Below are positions 4,845-13,658 of a DNA stretch of 56,479 nt, piece after piece. Under the pieces are notes generated by a model that was not told where the DNA came from, did no database searches, and saw nothing but the letters and a program-made list of their open reading frames with translations. Made by a program: the position numbers and the translations under genes. Position 1 is the first letter of the stretch. The number at the start of each line of letters is the position of its first letter. The stretch comes from a virus: positions 1-56,479 of IMG/VR virus record IMGVR_UViG_3300031688_001404; one strand, written 5' to 3'.

Positions 4845-5015
4845 TTATGATTCTTCGTTACGTGCTTTCCACATACGCTTGATGAACCATTTGTTCATGT
4901 TAACCCACGTACGAAAACCGTAATCTGGTGGACTACCTTCCCACTCAATCTTTTCGCGCTTATGATCATACCACATGGATTGTACCCAATGCTTAAACTC
5001 ACTAAATCTAGCCAT
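4845..5015 (-). CDS. Small hypothetical protein (56 aa)
   Basis: Starts MARFSEFKHW and is rich in Trp, Lys and Arg; no transmembrane segment. Its ATG overlaps the stop of the upstream gene (TAATG), indicating translational coupling. Function unknown. Confidence 0.6.
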   Translation of the reverse strand: MARFSEFKHWVQSMWYDHKREKIEWEGSPPDYGFRTWVNMNKWFIKRMWKARNEES

Positions 5016-5155
5016 TATAATTCACCTTTCTTAAATAATACCGCACTACCAATCAGCATGATTGGCAATAAACATAATAACAATATTTCAAAATAGCCGC
5101 TCGCTTCAATAACACGTGTCATTGGCAAAACAGTAGTCTCTAAAAAATTTAACAT
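5015..5155 (-). CDS. Small single-span membrane protein (46 aa)
   Basis: One hydrophobic segment (about residues 20-41, rich in L and I) followed by FKKGEL. The second of two nearby ATGs is preferred because AAGGA lies 7 nt before it; the upstream ATG (5161) would add two residues. A perfect sigma70 promoter is at 5191-5219. It could be a holin/antiholin-like or toxin-like membrane peptide, but nothing specific supports that. Confidence 0.55.
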   Translation of the reverse strand: MLNFLETTVLPMTRVIEASGYFEILLLCLLPIMLIGSAVLFKKGEL

Positions 5156-5190
5156 ATTCATTTCCTTGCGCTTTATTAACTTATATAACT

Positions 5191-5219
5191 ATTATACAAC
5201 AATACGGCTTACTTGTCAA
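5191..5219 (-). promoter_or_regulatory. sigma70-type promoter (TTGACA-N17-TATAAT)
   Basis: Perfect consensus: -35 at 5214-5219, -10 at 5191-5196, spacer 17. The -35 overlaps the 3' end of the SPASM-half gene. Confidence 0.8.
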
Positions 5220-5626
5220 CACTTATTACAATTATTAACACACAATATCGCAGGATTATCGCTATTCCATCCTTCAGTCCAGATGTAACTGTGGAATACT
5301 TCGTGCGCTATGATTTCTTCTATAGAGTGATGTTCTAAACTATTCCAATCAGGATCTTCATTTATTATAGTCATCATTCTAGCATCATTCAATAATTCTG
5401 CTGATTCACCATTTACATTATGAAAATCTTCTTCACTAGAATCTTCATCGGGACCCAATTCATCTGCCCTCATCATATGTCGTCTATCCCATGCATTTGC
5501 AAAATAACAACATGGCCACACTCTTCCTTCTGGTGTTACTTCCCATTTTCTTACAGGGAGGTTAGTAAATTCATTTAGAGCTTCGAATGATTGACATTCA
5601 ATATTATATTTACCCTTTGATGTCAT
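5216..5626 (-). CDS. SPASM-domain half of a split radical SAM protein
   Basis: 136 residues with the cysteines expected of a C-terminal SPASM auxiliary-cluster domain: CQS near residue 11, VWPCCYFANAW near 37-47 and CVNNCNKC at the end. The full-length relative at 37687-38775 has the same order (INC, LMPCCWTAG, CSMKC) fused to its radical SAM domain. Here the gene starts inside the end of the radical SAM gene (17-nt overlap, different frame) with AGGAG 9 nt before the ATG, so coupled re-initiation is plausible. An acidic insert follows the CC motif. Likely needs its partner for activity. Confidence 0.65.
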   Translation of the reverse strand: MTSKGKYNIECQSFEALNEFTNLPVRKWEVTPEGRVWPCCYFANAWDRRHMMRADELGPDEDSSEEDFHNVNGESAELLNDARMMTIINEDPDWNSLEHHSIEEIIAHEVFHSYIWTEGWNSDNPAILCVNNCNKC

Positions 5627-6278
5627 CTGGACTCACTCCTATTAATAATTTTTCTGCATCCAATCTAGAATCTGGTGTTATTAATCCAAAATCTCTATTA
5701 TTGAAGCAAAAAATAATTTTAATTCCAATCTCTTTTGCCATTTGACGTGCTAGCGGTATTTCATGCCAATTCCACTCAAATATTAAATATCGCCATTCAC
5801 CATCCCCACCTGATTGAGTGTGAGTTTTCATATTTTCAAAAGCTTTATTAAAATCAACACCTTCTCTATACTTCCAATTGGTGTCATGTGTTGCTCCATC
5901 AATTGCCCAATTTATAAAGACATCGTCTGTGTATTTTTCTGCTATCGTCTTATACCAGTTTGCATTTCTAAGCGCACCATTTGTTGATATTAATATTGAT
6001 GGTGCATATTCTAATGCAGTTTCTATAAATTTGTCAACTTGTGGATGCATCATGGGATCGCCCAACTCGCCACAAAACTCAATTATATTATACTTTATAT
6101 TAGTAGATGCTGCAAGAGTTCGTTTAAACACATCTAGATTCATATGCTTGAGTTCTAACCAATCTTCTTTTTCACCAGTATATTGATTCGTTCTAGCACA
6201 ACTTCTACATCGTGCTTGACAATATGTGGTTAATGCAAAATCTATCTCAGTTAAATATTCCATATTAGTTGATGTCAT
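5610..6278 (-). CDS. Radical SAM domain half of a split SPASM protein
   Basis: 222 residues. The 4Fe-4S motif CQARCRSC is at residues 20-27, followed by a partial TIM-barrel (CGELGDP, ISTNGALR, DDVFINWAIDGA). It closely parallels the N-terminal half of 37687-38775 and stops where that protein continues into its SPASM domain. Reaction unknown; the family includes peptide- and sugar-modifying enzymes. It is the penultimate gene of the 12828-to-5216 island. Confidence 0.75.
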   Translation of the reverse strand: MTSTNMEYLTEIDFALTTYCQARCRSCARTNQYTGEKEDWLELKHMNLDVFKRTLAASTNIKYNIIEFCGELGDPMMHPQVDKFIETALEYAPSILISTNGALRNANWYKTIAEKYTDDVFINWAIDGATHDTNWKYREGVDFNKAFENMKTHTQSGGDGEWRYLIFEWNWHEIPLARQMAKEIGIKIIFCFNNRDFGLITPDSRLDAEKLLIGVSPDDIKG

Positions 6279-6286
6279 TTATTTCC

Positions 6287-7600
6287 TTACTTGTCAAGTT
6301 CTAAATCTGATTTAATTCGGCTAAATTCAGGTGCTACTGACATCACATCATGTCCGCGATGCTTATCATAGTTTTCTGTTACTTGAACATAATCCCTCAT
6401 AAATCCACGATCATACTTGGTTTCTGGATCTTCGCCAAAATGCAATGCTTCCATTAACGGACGTGAATAATCTTCATAATGAGGACTATCTTTTATCTCT
6501 TCTAAAAATTCTAGTATCTGTGATTTCTGTTCATCACGCAACCATTGGGGACTATGCGCCATTGAGTAATATTCAGGTTCTACCAATTGATTCGTACTCA
6601 TGCCGATGGTACGGTCATTAGTCTGTTGATAATCGTGCATAAATCTCCAGAATGGAACCAAATGCAACGCGTTTGTTACTTGATTCACCGTAGTGACACG
6701 TACACGAATGTTCTTTCCTTCTGATGTATTTGAATACTTTACTAACTTATCAAAATTTTCCCATACTGAATCCCACTGCGATGGCGGACGTAAATAATCA
6801 TTCATATCACCCATGCCCTCTAATGAGCAATTTACAACAACTTGCTTAAACTGACTAAATTGCTTCAACCATCTATCTTGCATATTGGTGATGTTCGTGT
6901 AGAACGATAATGTAATATTTTTTGCGTATCCGGATTCAGTTGCTCTGTCTAGCAACTTGAACATATCAGATACAACAGTTGGTTCGCCGCCAATCATTTT
7001 AATCGTCTGTGCATATGGCAGCATCTTATCAAAACTATCCCAATCGATGCCAGGCTGAATTATCGCTTTCTTTTTATTAGCAATATTATTGTCCCAATCA
7101 TATCTATCTAAGTTAGGAGATTTGGGACCCAAATCTGTTGCAATCATATTGGCACGCTCAACACTTACTAAATGCGATGCTTCTTTGTTACACATCTGAC
7201 ATTGTAGATTACACAAATTACCTAATCTAAAATCAAATTGTAGAGGCTGTTCTATATTCCAATCATTTGCACTTGCTAATGCTACAATATCTGGAACCTG
7301 ATCTTTCCATGAATAGTTTTCCCATTGACGAGAACTTATAATATCGTTACGTTCTAATCTTTTACATTCTATACACTCTGGTAGCCATTCGCCCGTAGCC
7401 ATACGCTCACGAACACTACGAATGTAATCATGATTCCATGTTCCATCTATGCCTAGTTCTTCTTGATTAATAAGTTCACTAGGTTCCTTTGCCATACAAC
7501 ATAATCGATAACGACCCCCATTGAATGTACTATATTGTACAAATGGCAGTGCGCAAAACCCATTATCTGTGTCATTGTTCTTTATATCGTCATCGTTCAT
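6287..7600 (-). CDS. Twitch-domain radical SAM protein
   Basis: 437 residues. The N-terminal half-SPASM (twitch) region has FCALPF, LCC and CIECK cysteines. The radical SAM motif CNLQCQMC is at about residues 132-139, followed by MIGGEPT, the glycine-rich SAM-binding strand. Twitch-first radical SAM proteins are common in marine phages, with unknown substrates. The start overlaps the stop of the upstream gene (TAATG). Paralogous to 9710-11143. Confidence 0.8.
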   Translation of the reverse strand: MNDDDIKNNDTDNGFCALPFVQYSTFNGGRYRLCCMAKEPSELINQEELGIDGTWNHDYIRSVRERMATGEWLPECIECKRLERNDIISSRQWENYSWKDQVPDIVALASANDWNIEQPLQFDFRLGNLCNLQCQMCNKEASHLVSVERANMIATDLGPKSPNLDRYDWDNNIANKKKAIIQPGIDWDSFDKMLPYAQTIKMIGGEPTVVSDMFKLLDRATESGYAKNITLSFYTNITNMQDRWLKQFSQFKQVVVNCSLEGMGDMNDYLRPPSQWDSVWENFDKLVKYSNTSEGKNIRVRVTTVNQVTNALHLVPFWRFMHDYQQTNDRTIGMSTNQLVEPEYYSMAHSPQWLRDEQKSQILEFLEEIKDSPHYEDYSRPLMEALHFGEDPETKYDRGFMRDYVQVTENYDKHRGHDVMSVAPEFSRIKSDLELDK

Positions 7601-9165
7601 TACTTGATTCCTATAATCATAAATCTATTATATAACTGTGTGCTTTGTTCACCACTAAATAATACTTCTTTCATTTGGTATTTAGTCATGGCGGTAGACA
7701 GATCTTTAACGCAGTTCATATTATCTGAAAAATCATTTGTCTGTATTACTATCAAAGTATCATCAGTATCTGGTATATTGTCAAACCATGTATCATCCAT
7801 ATGTGCGCAACTAGTGTTTATCAATAAATCAGGCAGAGATGATTCATCCCATATTATATCAGATACATCATTGGTTTGTGCACTGAATAATTCGTCAGAT
7901 TCTGCTATATGATTTAACAAACGAGCATACTCTGTTGTCTTATGATCTATATCCACACTAAGTATAGATTCAATTGTTTCATAATTATTAATTAACATAG
8001 ATGAATGGGTGCATATGTTACCACCCAATATTACAACATCAGATGGTTCCAACGTTGTCTTACTTAATTCTTCAATCATCCAAGACTTGCCTATCATCGA
8101 ATCACGTGTGATAAAATCTACTAGATCAATATTACCATGCGATGGGTCAGACAATTTCATCAATCCATATATAAAATTATCATTAATATTGCGATTAATA
8201 TATTCCAATACTTGATGATCTGGTATTACATAATCATCTATTAATAATGATTGAAGTATTACATTAACATAAAGTTCAGTGTCTTCATTCTTACCTATAT
8301 TTACTTCTTCTAAAATAAGATCGCGAATGCCCCAGTTATCACCGTATACCAGTGCATTCTTTAGTTTAATAAATACTGCATAGTATGATTCTACGGATGA
8401 CAATGTAAAATATTCTTCTAGTCCATGAAACCATGATAAATGAATTGGGTGATGCTGATCTATTGTATGCACTGATGACTTGTCAAATGTAGTGGTTAAC
8501 CAAGTGAAATCGTTTATTTTATCTAGAGTTTTCTTATCATTTTTGTAAAATGCACCGAACTCTCGTCCTTGTCTAGCACCCATTATAGCATATTTTCCAT
8601 GGGCACTGCTATCTCCACGAGTACACCATACATCTAATCTGTATCGATCATCCATATCTGGAGTGGGGTTAGATGCTAGTTTTGTACACTCACGGAATGC
8701 ACTGCGCCATGTACTGAATTCATCTGTATTGAATTCGGTTATATTAGATATTTGTTGCTTCACTACTAATGGTGCATCTATTGTTGTGGTCATATCTATC
8801 TGAAATGATTTCGCATTCAATAACTTATGTCTAGGGAATAACTTTACTCCACCATAACCATAAATCAATCCATTGACTGCATTAACACTCTGCCATACGA
8901 ATACACAACTTGATTCATTCACACCCGGATACGATTCTTTAATGATATCAGGTGTGAATGAGAAATTAAAATGCTCAGATAACACCGCGTCAGCATCTAC
9001 TACATAAAAATTATCAGTAGTTGCCAATTTTGCTGCTGCTTGATGTGCCTCTAAAATCCCGACGACATTATCTACCCTCTTCGCATTGGGTGCTAATTTC
9101 TGTATTCTTTTGAAATTTTGATCAGCGTTTGGTTCACCATACGCCAACATGACAACATCTAACAT
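7600..9165 (-). CDS. Glycosyltransferase-like / methyltransferase-like fusion protein
   Basis: 521 residues. Residues 1-230 resemble a GT-A-like nucleotide-sugar domain (FYVVDADAVL, GYGGVKLFP, FRECTKLAS). The region after about 370 resembles a Rossmann methyltransferase-like domain (VVILGGNICTHSSML, SVDID, DLLINTSCAHM) ending in YNRFMIIGIK. The same two domains occur as separate overlapping genes at 40550-41254 and 39640-40563, so this is the fused form. Substrate unknown; the gene is flanked by a nucleosidase and a radical SAM gene. Confidence 0.6.
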   Translation of the reverse strand: MLDVVMLAYGEPNADQNFKRIQKLAPNAKRVDNVVGILEAHQAAAKLATTDNFYVVDADAVLSEHFNFSFTPDIIKESYPGVNESSCVFVWQSVNAVNGLIYGYGGVKLFPRHKLLNAKSFQIDMTTTIDAPLVVKQQISNITEFNTDEFSTWRSAFRECTKLASNPTPDMDDRYRLDVWCTRGDSSAHGKYAIMGARQGREFGAFYKNDKKTLDKINDFTWLTTTFDKSSVHTIDQHHPIHLSWFHGLEEYFTLSSVESYYAVFIKLKNALVYGDNWGIRDLILEEVNIGKNEDTELYVNVILQSLLIDDYVIPDHQVLEYINRNINDNFIYGLMKLSDPSHGNIDLVDFITRDSMIGKSWMIEELSKTTLEPSDVVILGGNICTHSSMLINNYETIESILSVDIDHKTTEYARLLNHIAESDELFSAQTNDVSDIIWDESSLPDLLINTSCAHMDDTWFDNIPDTDDTLIVIQTNDFSDNMNCVKDLSTAMTKYQMKEVLFSGEQSTQLYNRFMIIGIK

Positions 9166-9168
9166 TAT

Positions 9169-9723
9169 TTACTCGCTACGATTTGATAATATTTTCATGA
9201 ATTCATTTGCACCATCGGAGCAATTCTGTTCCCAGTCTGTAGTTGAATCTTCATCTGCAAAGTCTGATACGTACTTATAGCAATCAAAGATAACTTTATA
9301 CTTTTTGCATACCATTGCAATACCATATGCTTCCATATCAACCAGTGTACTACTCAATGGTGGCTGACTTGTGACAAAGTTATCACCACTAGTCAATGAA
9401 ACACCACTAAGTTTTAGATCTATCCATAATTCACCAGTGAACGGAGTCTGTCCTACTTTCCAACCTAAAGGCGATGCATCCATATCTCGTTGACCTACGG
9501 TACTAACTTCATGTACACCTAGTGCTAAATCAGGATCTAAACTGCCCGCAGTACCCATATTGATAATGGTATGAGGATTGTACTTAAATACTGCTTCCAT
9601 TGCTGCCATTGTCGCTTTGATCTTACCGACACCTGTTACTATTTTAACATATGGTGTCGGTAATTCATAGGGCAATTCCACTTCTAACGCAATTAATACT
9701 GGTATTACATCAGTCACTATCAT
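9169..9723 (-). CDS. MTA/SAH nucleosidase-like protein
   Basis: 184 residues, shorter than the usual ~230. Family signatures: TGVGKIKA, NMGTAGSLDP, DMEAYGIA and the C-terminal YVSDFADE with the catalytic-type Asp. The enzyme hydrolyses methylthioadenosine, SAH and also 5'-deoxyadenosine, the inhibitory by-product of radical SAM catalysis. Placed between two radical SAM genes and overlapping one by 14 nt, it probably clears these by-products. The short length suggests loss of peripheral elements. Confidence 0.75.
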   Translation of the reverse strand: MIVTDVIPVLIALEVELPYELPTPYVKIVTGVGKIKATMAAMEAVFKYNPHTIINMGTAGSLDPDLALGVHEVSTVGQRDMDASPLGWKVGQTPFTGELWIDLKLSGVSLTSGDNFVTSQPPLSSTLVDMEAYGIAMVCKKYKVIFDCYKYVSDFADEDSTTDWEQNCSDGANEFMKILSNRSE

Positions 9724-11143
9724 TGTCCTCTGTAGGCTCGTCTAATAAGTAAGCCATGTCTGCAAATGTTTTTCTGAAATCGGTGCCGCGCATCTCGTCT
9801 AGTTTGTTAATGTATTCTCTAAACTCTGGTAATCGCTGACTCCAATCTTCACTACGAGCAAAACTAATCATACCACGTAAACGCTTGATGCCATATTCAG
9901 CATCTTCCCATTTCTGATAATCTACTTTACCCTTGTGCCAACTTGGAACACCTAGTTCCCAATTCTCTTTCCACCATGCAATGAACTCTTCATACTTCGC
10001 TTCGGTTTTGTCTAAGAACTCATCTGGCAATACCTTGACATTCAAATGTCCTGGCCAGTATACAAAGTGATAGTTAATACCACCAGCGCCAAAGGGCCAC
10101 ATGTTTGTCTTCTTCAAGTCTGATTGCAGTTTCCATTTAAGGAAGTCTGGAATGTAGTGAATGTTTAGTGCGTTAACTGCACACGCGATTGTAATCTCTA
10201 CGTTGTTAGAAGTCTGTGTATCAAGACGCTCAAACATTGCAAGTTGATGTGACCATTCACTTGGGTAACGAATATAATCATTCATTTCACCAATACTGTC
10301 AATACTATAATGGAAACGTACCTTTTGGAAATGCTTCCATTGCTCTAGTAGACGATCAGGCAATTCAATGCCATTACTGTTGTAACGCAACTCAATCTGA
10401 GATGCATAACCCATTTCAATAACTTTATCTAGGATTTCATAATGCTCTTCGATAACCGTCGATTCGCCGCCTGCAAAGTATAGTTGACGCATGAATGGAA
10501 TTTGAGCATAAAATTGTTCCCAAAACTGTGGGTTGTTTTTATGCCAGTTATAATTAGCACCAAACTGCTTGCCTTTATCATCCCAAGACATTGTTTCTTT
10601 TAGTGACTCATTGGTAATCTGTGGATACAACTTATTCCAATCTTTTACCCATCCTGATGAATCGTGTGGACTACACATAACGCAACCAAGTTGGCATTTA
10701 GTACCCATACGGATATCAATGTATCGTAGTTTTGAATCAGTTGAACCGTCTTCATATGTTTCTTTAACAAGTTCATCAACATCAATTCCATCACGCATCC
10801 AGTACTGGGTTTCCCACTGTCGCTTAGATCGATGTCCTGCATCTTCTTCTTTGTAACATTTCAAACAACTAGCAGGCTTTTCTCCTGCAAGCATTTGTTG
10901 ACGTACACCACGCATGTAACTATTGTTCCATGCACTAGACAAGTCACTGTTGTTTAGGTTTGCAGGCTTACCATCATCTGTCTTAACAATGCCAACTCGC
11001 CCACCGTGAACTTTATCATTTGTTGCACCAACACTACTTGCATTTGCTGTACAACATACTCTCATACTGCCGTCTGGGCGAGTACTCAAATGTATCCAAG
11101 GTAGAATACAAAACGTATCTGATGGTAATTTCTTTTCTGTCAT
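9710..11143 (-). CDS. Twitch-domain radical SAM protein
   Basis: 477 residues. The N-terminal twitch cysteines are in FCILPWIHLST, VCC and CLKCYKEE; the cluster motif CQLGCVMC lies near residues 150-157, then YFAGGESTV. Domain order matches 6287-7600 but the C-terminal region is longer and Trp-rich. A TATAAATA late promoter is at 11179-11186. Substrate unknown. Confidence 0.8.
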   Translation of the reverse strand: MTEKKLPSDTFCILPWIHLSTRPDGSMRVCCTANASSVGATNDKVHGGRVGIVKTDDGKPANLNNSDLSSAWNNSYMRGVRQQMLAGEKPASCLKCYKEEDAGHRSKRQWETQYWMRDGIDVDELVKETYEDGSTDSKLRYIDIRMGTKCQLGCVMCSPHDSSGWVKDWNKLYPQITNESLKETMSWDDKGKQFGANYNWHKNNPQFWEQFYAQIPFMRQLYFAGGESTVIEEHYEILDKVIEMGYASQIELRYNSNGIELPDRLLEQWKHFQKVRFHYSIDSIGEMNDYIRYPSEWSHQLAMFERLDTQTSNNVEITIACAVNALNIHYIPDFLKWKLQSDLKKTNMWPFGAGGINYHFVYWPGHLNVKVLPDEFLDKTEAKYEEFIAWWKENWELGVPSWHKGKVDYQKWEDAEYGIKRLRGMISFARSEDWSQRLPEFREYINKLDEMRGTDFRKTFADMAYLLDEPTEDNDSD

Positions 11144-11178
11144 TTTAGTTTCCTTTGTGTCGATTTATGACACTCTTT

Positions 11179-11186
11179 TATTTATA
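11179..11186 (-). promoter_or_regulatory. T4-type late promoter (TATAAATA)
   Basis: 36 nt upstream of the radical SAM start at 11143; overlaps the end of the oxygenase gene. Confidence 0.5.
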
Positions 11187-11886
11187 TGTTATAGATGGTA
11201 TCTGCATTACCGTTACGCACAATATCCCATGTTGATGGTGTTGCTGTACCTGTGATCTGTAAACAAGGACGCTTTGACCAACTACCATTCCATGTTAAAT
11301 GAGGCAATGTACTCCATTCCCATGTAAATATAGTACCTGCTTTCCATTGGGTGTATACTCTATTACCAAACTGAAAGACTTGTCCTGGTTCCCAATCTTC
11401 TAATGTGATCAAGAAGCGTATTTTATTGTCGTTTGAATGCTTGAATTCGGGATTATCTATCACACGCTCTTTACGTGGGTTTCCCGGCAAGTTATCAATA
11501 TGCCACATAAGTTGATCGTTAGGGAACTGCTCATTGAACTTACATGTTAACTTTTCATCTTTATCAAGTTGTAATAAATCTGTGATCGCATTTAATTTTG
11601 GGAACTCGCTAGGGAACTTATCGTAATTAATTTTACGAAACATAGTAGATCCAGGTTTACCATCAGGATTCTCTTTATCTTCTTCTATATGGTTTTTACT
11701 TTTTTTGTTAGCAGCATGTTCATAACGCTGTTCATTATAATTTTGAACATTGAAGTCTTTTGAACGAGCATGATCTATCTCTGTTGTCCAGTCACCATTG
11801 ACTATTCCAACAATCTTAACATACTCACCTTCTTCATCTGTGCGAAATTTATCAAAGTGCCAAGGTGTTTTAAACGGACTTGACAT
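11182..11886 (-). CDS. 2OG-Fe(II) dioxygenase-like protein
   Basis: 234 residues. An HxD metal motif (WHIDN, about residue 120) and a distal His (LPHLTWN) followed by an Arg and LQITG match the double-stranded beta-helix iron/2-oxoglutarate fold. Such phage enzymes hydroxylate proteins, nucleobases or small molecules; the substrate here is unknown. Start overlaps the upstream stop by 1 nt. Confidence 0.65.
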   Translation of the reverse strand: MSSPFKTPWHFDKFRTDEEGEYVKIVGIVNGDWTTEIDHARSKDFNVQNYNEQRYEHAANKKSKNHIEEDKENPDGKPGSTMFRKINYDKFPSEFPKLNAITDLLQLDKDEKLTCKFNEQFPNDQLMWHIDNLPGNPRKERVIDNPEFKHSNDNKIRFLITLEDWEPGQVFQFGNRVYTQWKAGTIFTWEWSTLPHLTWNGSWSKRPCLQITGTATPSTWDIVRNGNADTIYNI

Positions 11887-12542
11887 TATGGTATTCGCTT
11901 TACAGATATATATGTGTCATTGGTCATAATGTCAAGTTTATTAGCCGTTTTCCAAGCAAATCCATCAATTGATTGGAATGCTTGATTGTTATATAGTGAG
12001 AAATTCATATCTTTACGAACTGCGAAGTCTGTTATCTTTGCAGATTCAGTCCACAGCAACTTTCTCATTGTATTATAATCAGTATATCCAGGCGCATAAT
12101 CTGGATAATGTCCCTCGCCAAAATCCATAACTTCTGACCACCATGCAAATGATTTCTGTGGTTCTCTATATACAAGAACTATATAATCACCAGAAAAATT
12201 ATTCCACACGTAATCTAGATTAAATTGTCTAGCCAAGAAATGATCTTTTATTATTTTGTAACCAGTACCAGTGAATACTGTATCTATGTCGTTGATTATT
12301 TTTGATTTATCCATAAAATTGAAGTCTATCCAATCTTCACCACATCCCATTCCTGGTCCCCAATAACTACCACGATGTCCGTTGTTAGTATCGGTTGGTG
12401 AATACGCTCTATGATAACATGTGCGTTCATCTGATTCATCAGTCTGATCACATGGTAACACTTGACGCATATGCATATCTATTCCAGACCATTTAGATCC
12501 GGGTATACCGCACATCCATATTCTGGTTGCACTATCAGTCAT
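11886..12542 (-). CDS. Sulfotransferase-like P-loop protein
   Basis: 218 residues. The N-terminal CGIPGSKWSGI resembles the PAPS-binding loop of sulfotransferases, and LVYREPQKSFAWWSEV resembles their second (3'-phosphate) motif. Overall similarity is weak, so this is a fold-level guess. Overlaps the upstream gene by 8 nt and the oxygenase gene by 1 nt, so it belongs to the same transcription unit. Confidence 0.45.
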   Translation of the reverse strand: MTDSATRIWMCGIPGSKWSGIDMHMRQVLPCDQTDESDERTCYHRAYSPTDTNNGHRGSYWGPGMGCGEDWIDFNFMDKSKIINDIDTVFTGTGYKIIKDHFLARQFNLDYVWNNFSGDYIVLVYREPQKSFAWWSEVMDFGEGHYPDYAPGYTDYNTMRKLLWTESAKITDFAVRKDMNFSLYNNQAFQSIDGFAWKTANKLDIMTNDTYISVKRIP

Positions 12543-12828
12543 GATTGCCGAATAGACCGTCTAGCACGCTCTTCACATCGGTGCTTACATCATATTCGAT
12601 TGCTTCATAATCAAGAGCAATATCAACGTTCATGACATCTTCTCGCTCGATTCCTGCGAATACATCTTCTGCCGATGTAATAGAATCTAGCATTTCATCT
12701 GATATTTCTATCTTCTCACCACCTACTAATGTAAGGATGATTGCTTGTATATATTTGGGAGGTATAGTTTGTATGTCGATCTCATCAAAAATCTTACTAA
12801 ATGATCTATCGTTTTGTTCAATTGCCAT
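12535..12828 (-). CDS. Hypothetical protein (97 aa), first gene of the radical-SAM island
   Basis: Acidic protein without a recognised domain. It overlaps the sulfotransferase-like gene by 8 nt. A CATAAATA octamer is 48 nt upstream (12876-12883), a somewhat long late-promoter spacing. Confidence 0.6.
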   Translation of the reverse strand: MAIEQNDRSFSKIFDEIDIQTIPPKYIQAIILTLVGGEKIEISDEMLDSITSAEDVFAGIEREDVMNVDIALDYEAIEYDVSTDVKSVLDGLFGNHD

Positions 12829-12875
12829 GATTTATTTATTCCAAGTGTACTTGTAAATTGTAAGTATTCTAATTA

Positions 12876-12883
12876 TATTTATG
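12876..12883 (-). promoter_or_regulatory. Possible T4-type late promoter (CATAAATA)
   Basis: Late-promoter octamer in the 59-nt gap upstream of the 97-aa gene. The distance to the start is 48 nt, longer than at the other sites. Confidence 0.35.
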
Positions 12884-12887
12884 CTAT

Positions 12888-13631
12888 TTAATAACATAAT
12901 CCTTGCTTAGATAGTTCCTGTAGTAGATTCCATGTATGTTCCCATCCCTCTACTGTAAAGCACTTATCACTTGTGTTTCTTCTGCCAATGATGGCTTGTT
13001 TAAGAGGAGCATCATTGCCACCTTCTTCCATCCTATCACCAAAGAAATAAATAGTTTGTTCGTCAAAATCATGAATGATCTGACCTTTGTCTTTCCCATT
13101 GGGTAGTATATCAAGACCCGTCTCACCTGCAACATGTGCAGTTATCCCAGACTCTTTAAATTTAAAGTTGAACGCTTCAGCAATTAGTTTACGCTCTTTA
13201 TGTACAAATTCATATTCTACATAGGCTGCGCGATCTTCCACTGTTGCACCTCTACCCACTATACTGAAATTCGCCATTCCTGGACGATCTTCAATATGCA
13301 TTCCTGTCTTAATACTAAATTCAGATTCCTCTAATTTAGCGTTTAGGAATTCTCTCTCTTCGTCACCAAGTACCCATTCATTGCATTCGATTTCTACATC
13401 TTTGATCCACACATTATTACCACTACATTGATATACTTTAACTATAAGATCATATAATGTACCGTGTATTTGCTCTAATGTTTTTGTACGATCACTTCCA
13501 GTGACAATATATACATCATTATGAGTACAAAAATCCACAAACCATGCTTCGAATACTGGGTCAATTAAAGAACGACTGGGAGTAAGTGTGCCATCTACAT
13601 CAAATATAAATGCGGTAGGCTCATCGTTCAT
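12888..13631 (-). CDS. Phosphomannomutase-like HAD phosphatase (eukaryotic PMM type)
   Basis: 247 residues, matching eukaryotic-type PMM length. HAD motif I FDVDGTLTPSR near residue 9, TGSDRTKTLEQ, CSGNNVW, the cap region EDRPGMANFSIVGRGA and the acidic motif GDRMEEGGNDAPL are all present and PMM-like. PMM interconverts mannose-6-P and mannose-1-P. With the sugar dehydrogenase at 36720 and cytidylyltransferase at 26314 it suggests nucleotide-sugar chemistry. A sugar-phosphatase role cannot be excluded. Confidence 0.78.
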   Translation of the reverse strand: MNDEPTAFIFDVDGTLTPSRSLIDPVFEAWFVDFCTHNDVYIVTGSDRTKTLEQIHGTLYDLIVKVYQCSGNNVWIKDVEIECNEWVLGDEEREFLNAKLEESEFSIKTGMHIEDRPGMANFSIVGRGATVEDRAAYVEYEFVHKERKLIAEAFNFKFKESGITAHVAGETGLDILPNGKDKGQIIHDFDEQTIYFFGDRMEEGGNDAPLKQAIIGRRNTSDKCFTVEGWEHTWNLLQELSKQGLCY

Positions 13632-13658
13632 TATTATTACTCCCAGTCATAATCTAAT

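Noticed and set aside
5878-6186. Plus-strand ORF of 102 codons
   Set aside because: Shadow of the radical SAM gene 5610-6278, whose cluster motif and paralogue establish the minus-strand frame.
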